64,000 nt of DNA, taken from positions 124,001 through 188,000 of the forward strand of contig JALBYF010000025.1 of assembly GCA_023212725.1 (NCBI GenBank), in the 5' to 3' direction. Shown here one piece after another: positions 41,210-50,665 of the stretch (position 1 is its first letter; the number at the start of each line of letters is the position of its first letter). The stretch comes from Tranzscheliella williamsii. Taxonomy: Eukaryota > Basidiomycota > Ustilaginomycetes > Ustilaginales > Ustilaginaceae. The notes under the pieces are model-generated. The model made no database searches. It had not been told where the DNA came from and saw only the letters and a list, made by a program, of their open reading frames with translations. The position numbers and the translations under genes are program-made.

Positions 41210-42196
41210 CTATGTGTGGGCGCTCTGGTGTTGGCGGGCGAGGCGGCGAATGTGGGCGGTGATTTCCTGGAAGATGGGGAAGGTGAGGCTGTCGCGGTAG
41301 CGTTGGACGGTGGAGCGGGAGAGTGGGGTGCCTGCGGGGGGGGCGGTGGGGTGGATGTCGGGGGTGGTGGGGGTGGCGTTGGCCTCGAGGCGCGCGTCGT
41401 CGAGAACGCGGACGAGGCCGGGGTCGATGGGGATGCGGCCGAGGAAGGGGATGTGTTCGCGGGCGGCGAGGGCCTCGCCGCCGCCGCGGCCCCAGACGTT
41501 GGTGCAGTCGCGGCAGTGCGGGCAGATGTAGCCGGACATGTTTTCGATGAGGCCGAGGACGGGCAGGGCGGTTTTGGCGCAGAAGTCGAGACTGCGCAGG
41601 TTGTCGGCCAAACTGACGGCCTGGGGCGTGGTGACCATGATGGCGGCGGGGCGGAAGGTGCGCAGATACTCGAGCACCGAGATATGCTCGTCGGACGTGC
41701 CCGGCGGCGTGTCGACCACGAGGTAGTCCAGCTGGCCCCACCGCACGTCGCCGAGAAACTGCTTGATCATGGCGTTCTTCTTGGGCCCGCGCCACACCAC
41801 CGAGTCGTCCTTGGACCGCAGCAGAAAGCCGACCGACATGACCGCCAGCGTCTGGCTCGCGTCCGCATACACCGGCACCCACCCGTCGCTCGACTGCTTC
41901 ACCGTGGCACCATCCAGCCCCAGCATCCGCGGGATCGACGGCCCCGTCAGATCAATGTCCAGAATCCCCACCCGCGCAGCCCCACCCCCCTCCCCCCCCG
42001 TCGCCGCCAGCGACAGCGCAAGCTGCGCCGACACCGACGACTTGCCCACCCCGCCCTTCCCCGACAGCACCAGGATAATGTGCCCCACCTGCGACAGTCG
42101 CCGCACGATCTTCGGGTCCGCACCCAGGTGCGACGCTGACGGCGACACCGCCCCTGCCGCCGAAGACGAGCTCGCAGCCCCTGCCGTAGTGCTCAT
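41210..42196 (-). CDS. CFD1: Cytosolic Fe-S scaffold ATPase Cfd1 (NUBP2)
   Basis: 328 codons from ATG 42196. With Nbp35, Cfd1 forms the scaffold on which cytosolic and nuclear Fe-S clusters are built. Seen: deviant Walker A GKGGVGKS at residues 46-53, [37 protein letters not shown] (161-171), and the bridging-cluster motif with Cys225, Cys228 and Cys231 (ICPHCRDC). The N-terminal four-cysteine cluster site of Nbp35 is absent, which identifies Cfd1. A long Ser/Ala leader precedes the domain and a short extension with [10 protein letters not shown] lies before the end. Divergent from the phenolic acid decarboxylase gene. Confidence 0.93.
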   Translation of the reverse strand: MSTTAGAASSSSAAGAVSPSASHLGADPKIVRRLSQVGHIILVLSGKGGVGKSSVSAQLALSLAATGGEGGGAARVGILDIDLTGPSIPRMLGLDGATVKQSSDGWVPVYADASQTLAVMSVGFLLRSKDDSVVWRGPKKNAMIKQFLGDVRWGQLDYLVVDTPPGTSDEHISVLEYLRTFRPAAIMVTTPQAVSLADNLRSLDFCAKTALPVLGLIENMSGYICPHCRDCTNVWGRGGGEALAAREHIPFLGRIPIDPGLVRVLDDARLEANATPTTPDIHPTAPPAGTPLSRSTVQRYRDSLTFPIFQEITAHIRRLARQHQSAHT

Positions 42197-42996
42197 GCCA
42201 GCGAAGCGTGCGTGCGGCCACAGGCGTGCAATGCGCGATCAGATCCAAGAGCACGCCAATCGTGCTGTAGTGACAGCGAGAGCCACCGGCCGTAAGCTGA
42301 GTCGTGGGCACAAACTGTAGCGGATTTAGATTGCCTGCGCTTCGGTTATCCTTTTCCTCCCTAAACTCCTTCTCAGCCGATGGCCGCCCATCGGGCCCCA
42401 ATGTAAAAGCAAGGATCGGGCCGTTTCGCGTCCACCAGTCAACTCACACTGTTAGGGTTTACGAAATACAAGGAGCATTGCTCCACTGTGTCTTGGAGCG
42501 GATGCGGTTTGCATCGAGACTTGAGGCGTTTCCAGGCTGCACTAAACCCTTAGTGGGTGCTTCCTGTTCGCCCGTGAAACGAGGTGGCAAGCTATGAACG
42601 GTCTCGAACAGACGCCAGCGAAGCTCTCGGCCTAGTGGTTCGATCCGCACATGCTGCATCCGTGCGATAGTACCGGTGTCCGTGTCCAGAGAGCTGTCTG
42701 ATTCGCACGAGAGAGCTTGTGGCCCAGCCGATGGAAGCTTCCCTGTGCATGACGTGTGGGCTGGGCATCCGCTGCACCCTTCGCCTGCGCTCTGCAGCAG
42801 CCACACACAATCAATCAGCCTGCGGCTGCTGTAGCCGGCACCATAGACCGGGCGGCGGGCTGACCGGGCGCTGAGTGTACAGCGGTGACGGGGTCGGCGG
42901 GCAGGCGGGCCGCAAACACCTATATAGAGCGTCGCTTGCGGTCCCGTCTCTGCCGCTCTCAGTATCCTTGCCCGCATCCATATCCGCGCTGACAAA
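42197..42996. other. Divergent promoter region, CFD1 / decarboxylase
   Basis: 800 bp with no supportable gene. Contains a good TATA box close to the decarboxylase start, listed separately. Confidence 0.45.
42921..42927 (+). promoter_or_regulatory. TATA box of the decarboxylase gene
   Basis: TATATAG, 70 nt before the ATG at 42997, a sensible position for a short 5' UTR. Few other protein genes in this window show such an element, which fits an inducible gene. Confidence 0.55.
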
Positions 42997-43611
42997 ATGC
43001 TCTGGCCACGCAACGACGCTGCGGTCCGGGAGGCCTTCGAGAAGGACATCAACAATCGGCATCTGCTGTACGACTACGACGCCGAGAATCCAGAGACGGG
43101 CGCGCCCGAAAAGTGGCGCTACGAGATGTGGTTCCACTCGGAGGACCGCATCGTCTACGCCATCCACGGCGGGCCCATGTCCGGCCGCCTCAATTACCAA
43201 AAGGCAGACTACCAGTGCATCCGCCCCGGCGAGCTCTGGCAGTGCAACTGGCTCGAAGGTAAGCAGCGCTTTTCGCACCCGTGGCTGCTCGCATCCGTCG
43301 GCGCTGACCACTTTCCCTTTTTTTTCGCTTTGCGTGTGCGAACAGAGACCGGCACCACCGTCTCGCTCGTCTACGACATCAAGCTGCAGCGTATCACCAC
43401 CATGCTCAACTTCAGCAAGGGCCACTGGGAGCACGCTGAAAAGGCGCACGGCAACAAGCGCAACCCCGAAGACCTGCAGCGCTGGCGCGACCTCGCCAAG
43501 ATCGGCATCCAGACCGACCGCCACATCCTCAACGATCAGGCCACCATTCTCGAGTCCTTCATCGGCGCTGGCGACCTCCAGGACATCGACCTCAACGACC
43601 CAGTCCTGTAG
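42997..43611 (+). CDS. Phenolic acid decarboxylase (PAD)
   Basis: Exons 42997-43258 and 43346-43611 around an 87-nt GT-AG intron give 175 residues, the usual PAD size. PADs convert ferulic, p-coumaric and caffeic acid to vinylphenols without a cofactor, detoxifying plant cell-wall phenolics in the cytosol. All four active-site residues of bacterial PADs can be placed: Tyr25 and Tyr27 in LLYDYD, Arg64 in MSGRL and Glu87 in WLEETGT. The intron interrupts codon 88, directly after the catalytic glutamate. The lipocalin-like barrel continues with VSLVYDIKLQRITTMLNFSKGHWEHAE. A bacterial origin by old transfer is possible but the intron shows it is a settled fungal gene. Convergent with AP-1 mu. 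Confidence 0.92.
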   Translation: MLWPRNDAAVREAFEKDINNRHLLYDYDAENPETGAPEKWRYEMWFHSEDRIVYAIHGGPMSGRLNYQKADYQCIRPGELWQCNWLEGKQRFSHPWLLASVGADHFPFFFALRVRTETGTTVSLVYDIKLQRITTMLNFSKGHWEHAEKAHGNKRNPEDLQRWRDLAKIGIQTDRHILNDQATILESFIGAGDLQDIDLNDPVL

Positions 43612-43853
43612 CCGCACTCGGCGCCACTCTCCAACGTCCCGTTCCTCTCGCTCCAGCCATCACGTGCTTGCAATCATAGACGTCCAGTATCATCGCCCGT
43701 AGTAACACTTAGCGGTAGGCTGCAGTGGAAACGTGGGGTCTGTCGATACGTAGTCAAGCCGATCCCCCACTATACGGTAACGCGAGTGTGCTGGGTGGAG
43801 AAGGGGCCTCTGACTTGTTCGGGGCGGAAGCCGATGCGAGGGGAGCATCCGCC

Positions 43854-45385
43854 CTACGCCGTGAAGGGCGCCAGCCTGGTTGCCGGCTTCTCGCTCTGTG
43901 TGCGCAGATCGTACTCGCCGTGCTGCGTGATGTACCGCACCCAGGCTGTTCATCAGACACACCAGCCAAAGATCCAAGGCAATGGATAAGATGCGAGTCA
44001 GTCTGTCTGTTCCCGTCGCGGTAACGGCCGCCCTTGATCTGTCTCTTTGAGGGAGAGGAGATAGGAACAACTTACGCAACGCCTGGTAGCCGGATTTCTC
44101 GACAATCTTGAGATAGCGCACCTGGATGCCCGATACCGTGAAGTAAGGAATCTCGAACTTGATGCTGATCGGCGTGCGGCGGTCCAGCGTCTCCTCGCTC
44201 TTGACGCTCGGCAGGCCGAAATGCGCACGCATGAGGAATTCCTTGCCTCCTCCCAGCTGCTTGATCTTCCACACCATTGCCGATTTTTCTGGCGCATACA
44301 CCACCGAGCCGATCGCAGCCTGATGCCAGCGGAAAAGAACGTGCGTCAGCAAAGCGTATACAAAGTGGCCGCTCCCCGTCAGTGGTCTGCAATCCACCTA
44401 CTCTGAATTTGGGCGTGTCCGCATCGTCGGGCACAGGGATATGGATCTCGACGTTGTTGGCCGTGGACCGCCTCTTGAATTGCGCCTTGACTTTGACCAT
44501 AAACTCTATCCTGCTCCCCTCGTGGCGTTCGATGATCGCCTCGGCCCAGATGAGCGGCTTGACCTGCGTGCTGAGCCGGTAGCTCATCAGCTCGAACTCT
44601 CCGTCTGGCGGAATAAACGAGATGGTCCGGTCATTCTCGAATCTCGAGAGTCGGACGCACTGGTGAAATTTAACGTCTTCCATTTCGATGGCCTTGCCCC
44701 TTGCCGCTCTGCCTGTGTTCTCGAACATCACCTTGTCGTTCAGCCCGAGCCGCAGCTCGGGCATGCCGGAGAGGTAGCACTTCATCTTGACAGCACCAAG
44801 AATTTCGCTTCGGACAACATTGCCGTTGGCGCTGACCAGCAGATTCACTGACTCTACAACATCGAGGAAGACCTCGTTCTTACGGTACCGAATGCCTTCC
44901 GACCGCCACGAGACGGCGTTGGTTACCGCCATAGGCGGTCGCACCTGCACCTCGAGCTTGTGCGACTCTTGCGTGATGTATTCCTGCAGGATCTTGGATT
45001 CCGTCGTCTGCGGATATCCAAAGTCCATCATCTCGTCGAGCAGTTCGTAGATGATGACAAAGTTATCACGAATCGATTCCTCCTCGAGCTCTTTAAAGTA
45101 TTCTTCGAGCACCGAGGCAAGCTTGTGTAAGAAGATGAGCACCTCGGCGGCGTTCGAGTTGCGCCGGGACAGCGCGAGCAGGTAAAGGTTGTTGTGTCGG
45201 ATGAACATGTAGTTGACGCCTTCTGACGAGAAGCACGGGCTTACGGAACTGCCACCCGCCTCCTCCTCCAGATCCAGCAAGAGCGGCAGGAATTTCTCCA
45301 CCGCAGACGGCGATACATCATCGCGATACGAGCGCTGGATCAGAGACTTGCCCTTGAGGTCCACAATGGCTATGAGCGACGTCAT
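43854..45385 (-). CDS. APM1: AP-1 clathrin adaptor medium (mu) subunit
   Basis: Three exons, 44402-45385, 44076-44319 and 43854-43945, with GT-AG introns of 82 and 130 nt, give 439 residues. The start is ATG 45385 (MTSLIAIVDLKGKSLIQRSYRDDV); the frame continues upstream only to TTG. AP-1 sorts cargo at trans-Golgi and endosomes; mu binds tyrosine-based signals. Seen: N-terminal longin domain (about 1-140), linker, and mu-homology domain with VSWRSEGIRYRKNEVFLDV, GKAIEMEDVKFHQCVRL, FIPPDGEFELMSYRL, and after splicing GSVVYAPEKSAMVWKI, LMRAHFGLPSV and SGYQALPWVRYIT. The PWVRYIT block is restored exactly by the second splice, which supports the model. Identity as AP-1 rather than AP-2 rests on GYPQTTES and overall pattern. 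Confidence 0.95.
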
Positions 45386-45731
45386 CTGTGCTTTTACCAA
45401 GCGGCACTGTTAACCAAGCAGCTGCGATCTCTGTCTCTCGACAGCGGAACAACCGGTTCACTACTGCGTCCGGCGTTATGCGGAGAAGCGGCGTCCGATG
45501 CGAGCAGGGTGCGGCGGCTGTCGGAGGAAATTCAGCAAGTGCTCGTCAAGCTGGCCAAAGAAAGTGGGGACTATGGACGACAAGCACGCTGGACGGAAGC
45601 CAACGTAACGTGGAAGTGTTGCAGTTCCTTTCTTGGGTGGCCTGTGTGCGTCCCTTCCACAGGTCACATGACTTAGACGACTGTGGGGCCTTCCACAGAT
45701 GTATATAAGGGGTCTCTCGCCTGAGAATACT
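45386..45731. other. AP-1 mu promoter and 5S upstream region
   Basis: 346 bp between the AP-1 mu start (minus) and the 5S gene (plus). Contains a TATA-like box just before the 5S gene. No gene is seen. Confidence 0.45.
45702..45708 (+). promoter_or_regulatory. TATA box 24-30 nt upstream of 5S rRNA
   Basis: TATATAA at positions -30 to -24 relative to the expected 5S 5' end at 45732. Upstream TATA boxes at this distance are known to direct Pol III initiation in fission yeast; the same arrangement is inferred here from spacing alone. Confidence 0.6.
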
Positions 45732-45849
45732 ATCTGCGGCCATAGAACCTTGAAAGCACCGCATCCCGTCCGATCTGCGAAGTTAAGCAAGGTATCGCCT
45801 AGTCAGTACTGCGGTGGGGGACCACGCGGGAATCCTAGGTGCTGCAGTT
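45732..45849 (+). rRNA. 5S ribosomal RNA
   Basis: 118 nt. It begins ATCTGCGGCCATAG and ends GGTGCTGCAGTT, with the conserved internal blocks AAAGCACCGCATCCCGTCCG, the A-box region GATCTGCGAAGTTAAGC and the C-box region GGTGGGGGACCACGCGGG in the right order and spacing. The two ends can pair as the terminal helix of 5S rRNA. It is a single dispersed copy, not linked to the rDNA repeat, as is common in fungi. A thymidine-rich Pol III terminator follows at once. Sequence is fully intact as far as I can judge by eye. Confidence 0.95.
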
Positions 45850-45850
45850 C

Positions 45851-45866
45851 TTTTTCTTTTTCTTTT
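45851..45866 (+). terminator. Pol III terminator of 5S gene
   Basis: Three clustered T runs (TTTTT, TTTTT, TTTT separated by single C) start two bases after the mature 5S 3' end, on the transcribed sense strand, as expected for RNA polymerase III termination. Confidence 0.8.
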
Positions 45867-48082
45867 CCGGCTCTTCAGTTATTCTGTTAGATCGGATGGT
45901 ACTATCCCGGCTCAGTTGCGACTCGGCCTTGTCGACCCAAAGCCAGAGCCACGGCACATCGATGATACAGACACGAACAGCCTGATGTTAGAGAGGTGGG
46001 GGCAAGCCGTTCGCCTGCACGCCGCGCTCGCTGCTGACAGCCGGCTGTGAAATTTCTTTACGCTGGGACCAGCCGATGCCGGAAAACGCAAGCGGCAGCT
46101 GCGGTTCATTCTTCGCAGATACGTATCTGAGCAATCCAAAGCGGATAAGTAAAACTCGCCGATAGGGGAACAGAGTGACACCATATCGCAGCCAGACTGT
46201 CGAGGCCACCGTAGGGCCGGATCGAAGGTCTTTCATGTTCGTCATGCCACTCATGCTGGCGGTGCAGAGCTTGCCACCGGGGGTCAACGAGGAGAGTGCC
46301 GCCCGATGTTCGATCCAGCTGGAGGAAAGAGTGGAAAATTCCGTGCCAGGTTCGACGCGTTCTCCTTTGGCTTCTCCAATCTGTGACTTGGTAGCGGGGC
46401 GCACGCGATCTGTTTTCGAAGGCCCGTGATTTTCTGCGCACAGGCACGGAGTTTTGCTGCCTCCAGCTCAACATTGCCACATTGGCTCCAGCACGACATT
46501 TCGCAGCGACACTAGACGCTGCTGGACCACCCAGATCCGCTAGAGAAAGCTTGCTCTGTGCAAGGCTATGCGACTAGGGTAGGTGAAAGCGCAACGGCAC
46601 TAGCTCGTGATTCATGGTCGGTAGAAAGCAATTCCACTGTGAGATCGACTACAGTCTCGACTCTTAGGTGTCGCCGTTTTGGCCTGTGCGGTAGAGGAGA
46701 TGGTTTGGCGAGGAGAGCGCTGAGCTCGAGAGAGACAAGACGGCATGCAACTGCCTTCATCTGCAGCATCCTTGTATTGATTACAGTCCTCGCCGGTACC
46801 GCGATCGATACTAGGAAGGGGGCGAGGGGGCGAGGGGCGGTGCGGCTGTTGACTCGCGAAATAGAAACGGGCACACGCGAATGCCTGTATGCGTCGGCTG
46901 TGGACTGGCCAAGTCGAGTGAGGCACGTTGAAGAGCGCACGCTTTTTCTGCTCGCTCCTTTTTGGGTGTCGACTACGCGCGGGTCAGTTTGGCTTGAGCC
47001 GCATTTTCAACTTTGACCGTTCCATCTTCGAGAGACCGTGCCAGAAGCTGTCGCCTTCTATGCCACTGTTCCTCAGCATCCGCCAATAGACCCACTAGAA
47101 CCTCATCATTCTGTGGAGACGTAGCTTGCGAATCCAACGGTGCCTTTTTTGGGCCCTTCTGTCTAGGGATGTCGAGGAGTTATTGCCGTCGGCAGTGAGA
47201 TAGGATGGTTCGAGTGGAATTTCGCTATCGACCCAGAGCGCGATCTCGCTAGCGCGCGCCGATAGGTGGAGTCAATCATGAATACACCGACAGTACGACA
47301 GGTAGGCAAGAAAAAGGGGCGACGGCGACCTCATTGACAGGGCCTAATGCGACCCAACGCTTGGGCTCGGTCGGGGCAAGACGGTTGCTGGCCAACACAC
47401 CGGTCCGTCCGGCAGCATGCAATGTGCGAAAAAACTTCGAGCCTTTACGATTTGATCTTGCTGCTGTCAAAAGCAATAGACTTTGTCGCCGCGAAACAAT
47501 CCCGGCGAGAAAGGGCAGCACCCGGTCTTGCCACTCCCCACCTGCAGAACCTGCATAGACGACAGAGCACAGCGGCCCATCCTGGATCCAGGATGCAGCT
47601 CTCAGCATAGCACAATACCGTAGTCGCTGCGCTACGCTGACTGTGGACCGTTGCACGCCAACGCGATGAGCAGGACAGGGCCCTCATATTCCCCGCTCAC
47701 TGCACTTTCGCGAATTATGCAAGGCGCAGAGCTGCGTCGTGGCAGACCCAATGGTCAGCATCCAGGTCCAAGAGTTGGTTATGGCACGCCTATACTCAGG
47801 TTAAGGCCGGCAGAGCTCACCAGGTAGGCGGTTTAAGATGCGAAAGGCGCGCCGAGCACGGATGCACGCGTGAGCTATGGGCGGGCTGAACAGCCAACTT
47901 GGATTCTGGGATAGCCGCCCGCCCCAAAAGCCCCCATTCATTCAATCTCTTTCCCCTCCTCCCCCCTTTCCCTTTCCTCACTACCATCACCATCCACACC
48001 TCTGCCTCCACCCCTGCCAACATCCACCTTCCTCCAACAACACCCCGCGCCTTACCAGCCCATCCCCACCGCTTTACTCACA
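45867..48082. other. 2.2-kb gene-poor region before histone H1
   Basis: No supportable gene. Frames up to about 150 codons occur on both strands without motifs. A short purine repeat of GGGGGCGA units lies near 46818-46836. The last 200 bp before 48083 are strongly C/T-rich and probably form the histone leader. Confidence 0.45.
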
Positions 48083-49578
48083 ATGTCTGCCGCCGCTAAG
48101 CCCGCCGCCAAGAAGGCCTCCGCCAAGAAGGCCACCAGCTCCTCCAGCGTCTCTTACGAGGTAAGTAATCGCTCATCACATCTTCCATCGCTGTTGGCTG
48201 CCAGCGCCAAGTGATCCGTCTAGGCTGTGCTCGCCGATCCTCTTAGAGATGGCTCGTGCTGGTCACGAGGAGGCTATGGCTCAGCATACAGCGAGTCAGG
48301 ACGCAAATTCGGGGACCGCGTCACGTTAGACAAACATTCGATCATCCGTCCCGCACGGGGCGGTTCGAACGCCAGTCCACTATGCATTGTCTATCGCAAC
48401 CCAACAAGCAGACAGATACTGATGTTGCTCTCCTATCCTTTCCTCGCGTGGTCATCATCATCTTGTGCAGTCTATGATCAAGGAGGCTATCCTTGCTCAC
48501 CCCGCTGACGCCCGTGCCGGTATCGGCCGTGCTACCATTAAGAAGTACATCCAGTCCCACCACCCCGAGACTGCCAAAGGCTCCGAGGCTTCCTTCAACA
48601 CGCGTGTGAACCAGGCCATCACCCGAGGTGCCGAGAAGAAGACCTTTGTCCTCCCCAAGGGCCCTTCTGGTAAGGTTAAGCTCGCTCCTAAGGTCAAGGA
48701 GGAGAAGAAGCCCGCTGCTAAGAAGCCTGCCGCCAAGCCCGTCGCCGCGAAGAAGCCGGCTGCCAAGAAGCCCGTCGCCAAGAAGGTAAGTCGTCGCCAT
48801 CACCCACATGGAGGGCTTCCGTCGAGTGGATGGATGTATCGACTCGGAACCGAGAAAATAAATATACACGCGCGCGCGCGCGCTCTCCCACCCTCCCCGC
48901 TCCCACCCCACCAACCATAGACTCTGCATACGTCGGTCCGCACACGCGCACACACACGCCATCGCACTCACCTGATCGGGACGTTGACCCTTTTCTTCTT
49001 TTTTTCTTTCTCCTTGCTGCTTTAGACCGCTGCCAAGAAGCCCGCCGCAAAGAAGACCGCCTCCTCGACGGCCACCAAGGCTAAGAAGCCCGCTGCCAAG
49101 AAGGTGAGTTGAAATTTCAGTGTAAAGCATCGAGATTATTGCCACCGCCCCTCATTATAGCGGAGATGAGCTTAGCACGGGAAGAGTGATGCGCATGGCT
49201 GCCAGGGACCGTGTAGCCACCGCTGCCGGCTCTCCTGCGCCATGGAGGGCGGATGACTCTACGTTGGCTGTCAAGCCGAGTAGAGCAGACATTGAACGCG
49301 CTTCGCAAACGCTTTCCCTTTGCTTTGCAATCCTTCTTTGTCCCTCGCTCGTGCTGCTCGATTCGACGCAACGCGACGTGAACTCTGCCTGCCCCATCTT
49401 TGTAATCCGTCCTGGTTACGGCATGGCACGGCACGGCACGGCATATCTCGGTGCTACCGCTTGACTCGTCTTCTATCGCGAAACCAAGGCTGACGCTCCT
49501 GCCCGAAAACCTCTTGCTCCCGTCCAACCAAAGGCTGCCAAGCCCGCCGCCAAGAAGGCCTCCGCCAAGAAGGCATAA
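48083..49578 (+). CDS. HHO1: Linker histone H1
   Basis: Four exons, 48083-48160, 48471-48785, 49026-49103 and 49489-49578, all joined in phase 0 by GT-AG introns of 310, 240 and 385 nt, give 186 residues. H1 binds linker DNA at the nucleosome exit. Exon 1 encodes a short Ala/Lys tail; exon 2 the winged-helix globular domain (about 27-100: SYESMIKEAILAHPADARAGI, then RATIKKYIQSHH and FNTRVNQAITRG with TFVLPKGPSGKVKL). The rest is a Lys/Ala/Pro tail built of AAKKP-type units. Introns 2 and 3 both fall right after a KK pair. The last acceptor (CCAAG at 49484-49488) has a weak pyrimidine tract but is the only one giving an in-frame basic tail. Confidence 0.93.
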
Positions 49579-50665
49579 GTGCATTGACGACCTTCGATTT
49601 CGTCGCCGATCTCTTATGATACCTCCCCGTGTGGTGTGCTTCTGCCAGCATTACCATCGTGTACTTGTTCGCTTCTTGCCATCGCTTTCCATCGTCATCG
49701 GTCCTTGATGTCGATGGCAAGCCTGGCCTGTCCAGCTTGGCCACCTGGTTCTCCTTGTACAACATTGGTCTTCTCGTCTCGCCTCGCTCCAGCACTCTAC
49801 CTTGTGTTTTGCACCCTCCTGCTTTTGAACGTCAGAGACCGCAAGACTGGTTCTTCTACCGCGTTACGACTTGCGGCTGTCAAGTGGCGCTCCCATGCTC
49901 TCCAGCTTTGTGGAGAGCGCACCGTGGCCACCACTCTATCGCCCTCTTCCGGCCCCAACGTTCATCTGACTGCACTGTCTCCTCGAAAGGGAATGTGACT
50001 CATTCCTTGCAGCTTTCCCTTTTTTTGTTTCCTGTATTAATGGTTATCTTCTCGAGTTCTGCTCCCTCCTTGCATTTGTGATTCGTTGTGCGTGTTAGCA
50101 GTCTGGACGCCGCGCAAGCTGTGTCGCCTCGCCAATTCTCGTCGTGGCCTGGATGGTGGCAGCCATTTTGGCACAAGCCCAACTTTGCGTTTTCGCGCCT
50201 GAGGGAGGAGGCATATCTTGTTTGGACCAAGACTACGTAGCGCGCGCCGAGGGTTCAAAGCCGGTGTTGCCCTCACGTCGGATCCCTCTTTTGGCGTGCA
50301 CTAACTGATTGGCGTCGCACGTGACCCTGCATCACCACTTGGACCCTTCAAGATCGAGCAGCTTAACAGAACTCGACTGGATGCACTCACTCACACTCCT
50401 CTTCATCCCGACCCTAACACAGCGTGCAAGCCAATTCCCCCGGCGTATATGCTGCGAGAGGAGGTGCGCACCGACACTCCTCCGTCGTCAGACACTCCAG
50501 CTACCATCTTGGTCAGCAATCATGCAGCACACTCAGCACTCCCCTTGCGGCTGTATGCAGATGCCCAGAAGCATCTGCCCAAGGGGACCCTCACGATGGC
50601 GAAGCTGTTTCTACGTATCCTTCCTTCCTCCCTAGACATGGTCCCTATTCCCGCACGGCAGGAGG
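49579..50665. other. Intergenic, histone H1 to MLH3-like
   Basis: 1.09 kb, pyrimidine-rich on the + strand for the first 500 bp (probably the H1 3' UTR). No supportable gene; frames upstream of 50666 do not encode the missing MutL ATPase motifs. Confidence 0.45.

Noticed and set aside
42590..42670. B-box-like GGTTCGATCC near 42647 as a tRNA gene
   Set aside because: No matching A-box or stems at tRNA distance on either strand.
48220..48375. A-box- and B-box-like strings (TGGCTCAG, GGTTCGAACGCC) inside histone H1 intron 1, suggesting a tRNA
   Set aside because: No acceptor, D, T or anticodon stems can be formed and the B-box has an extra base; judged coincidental.
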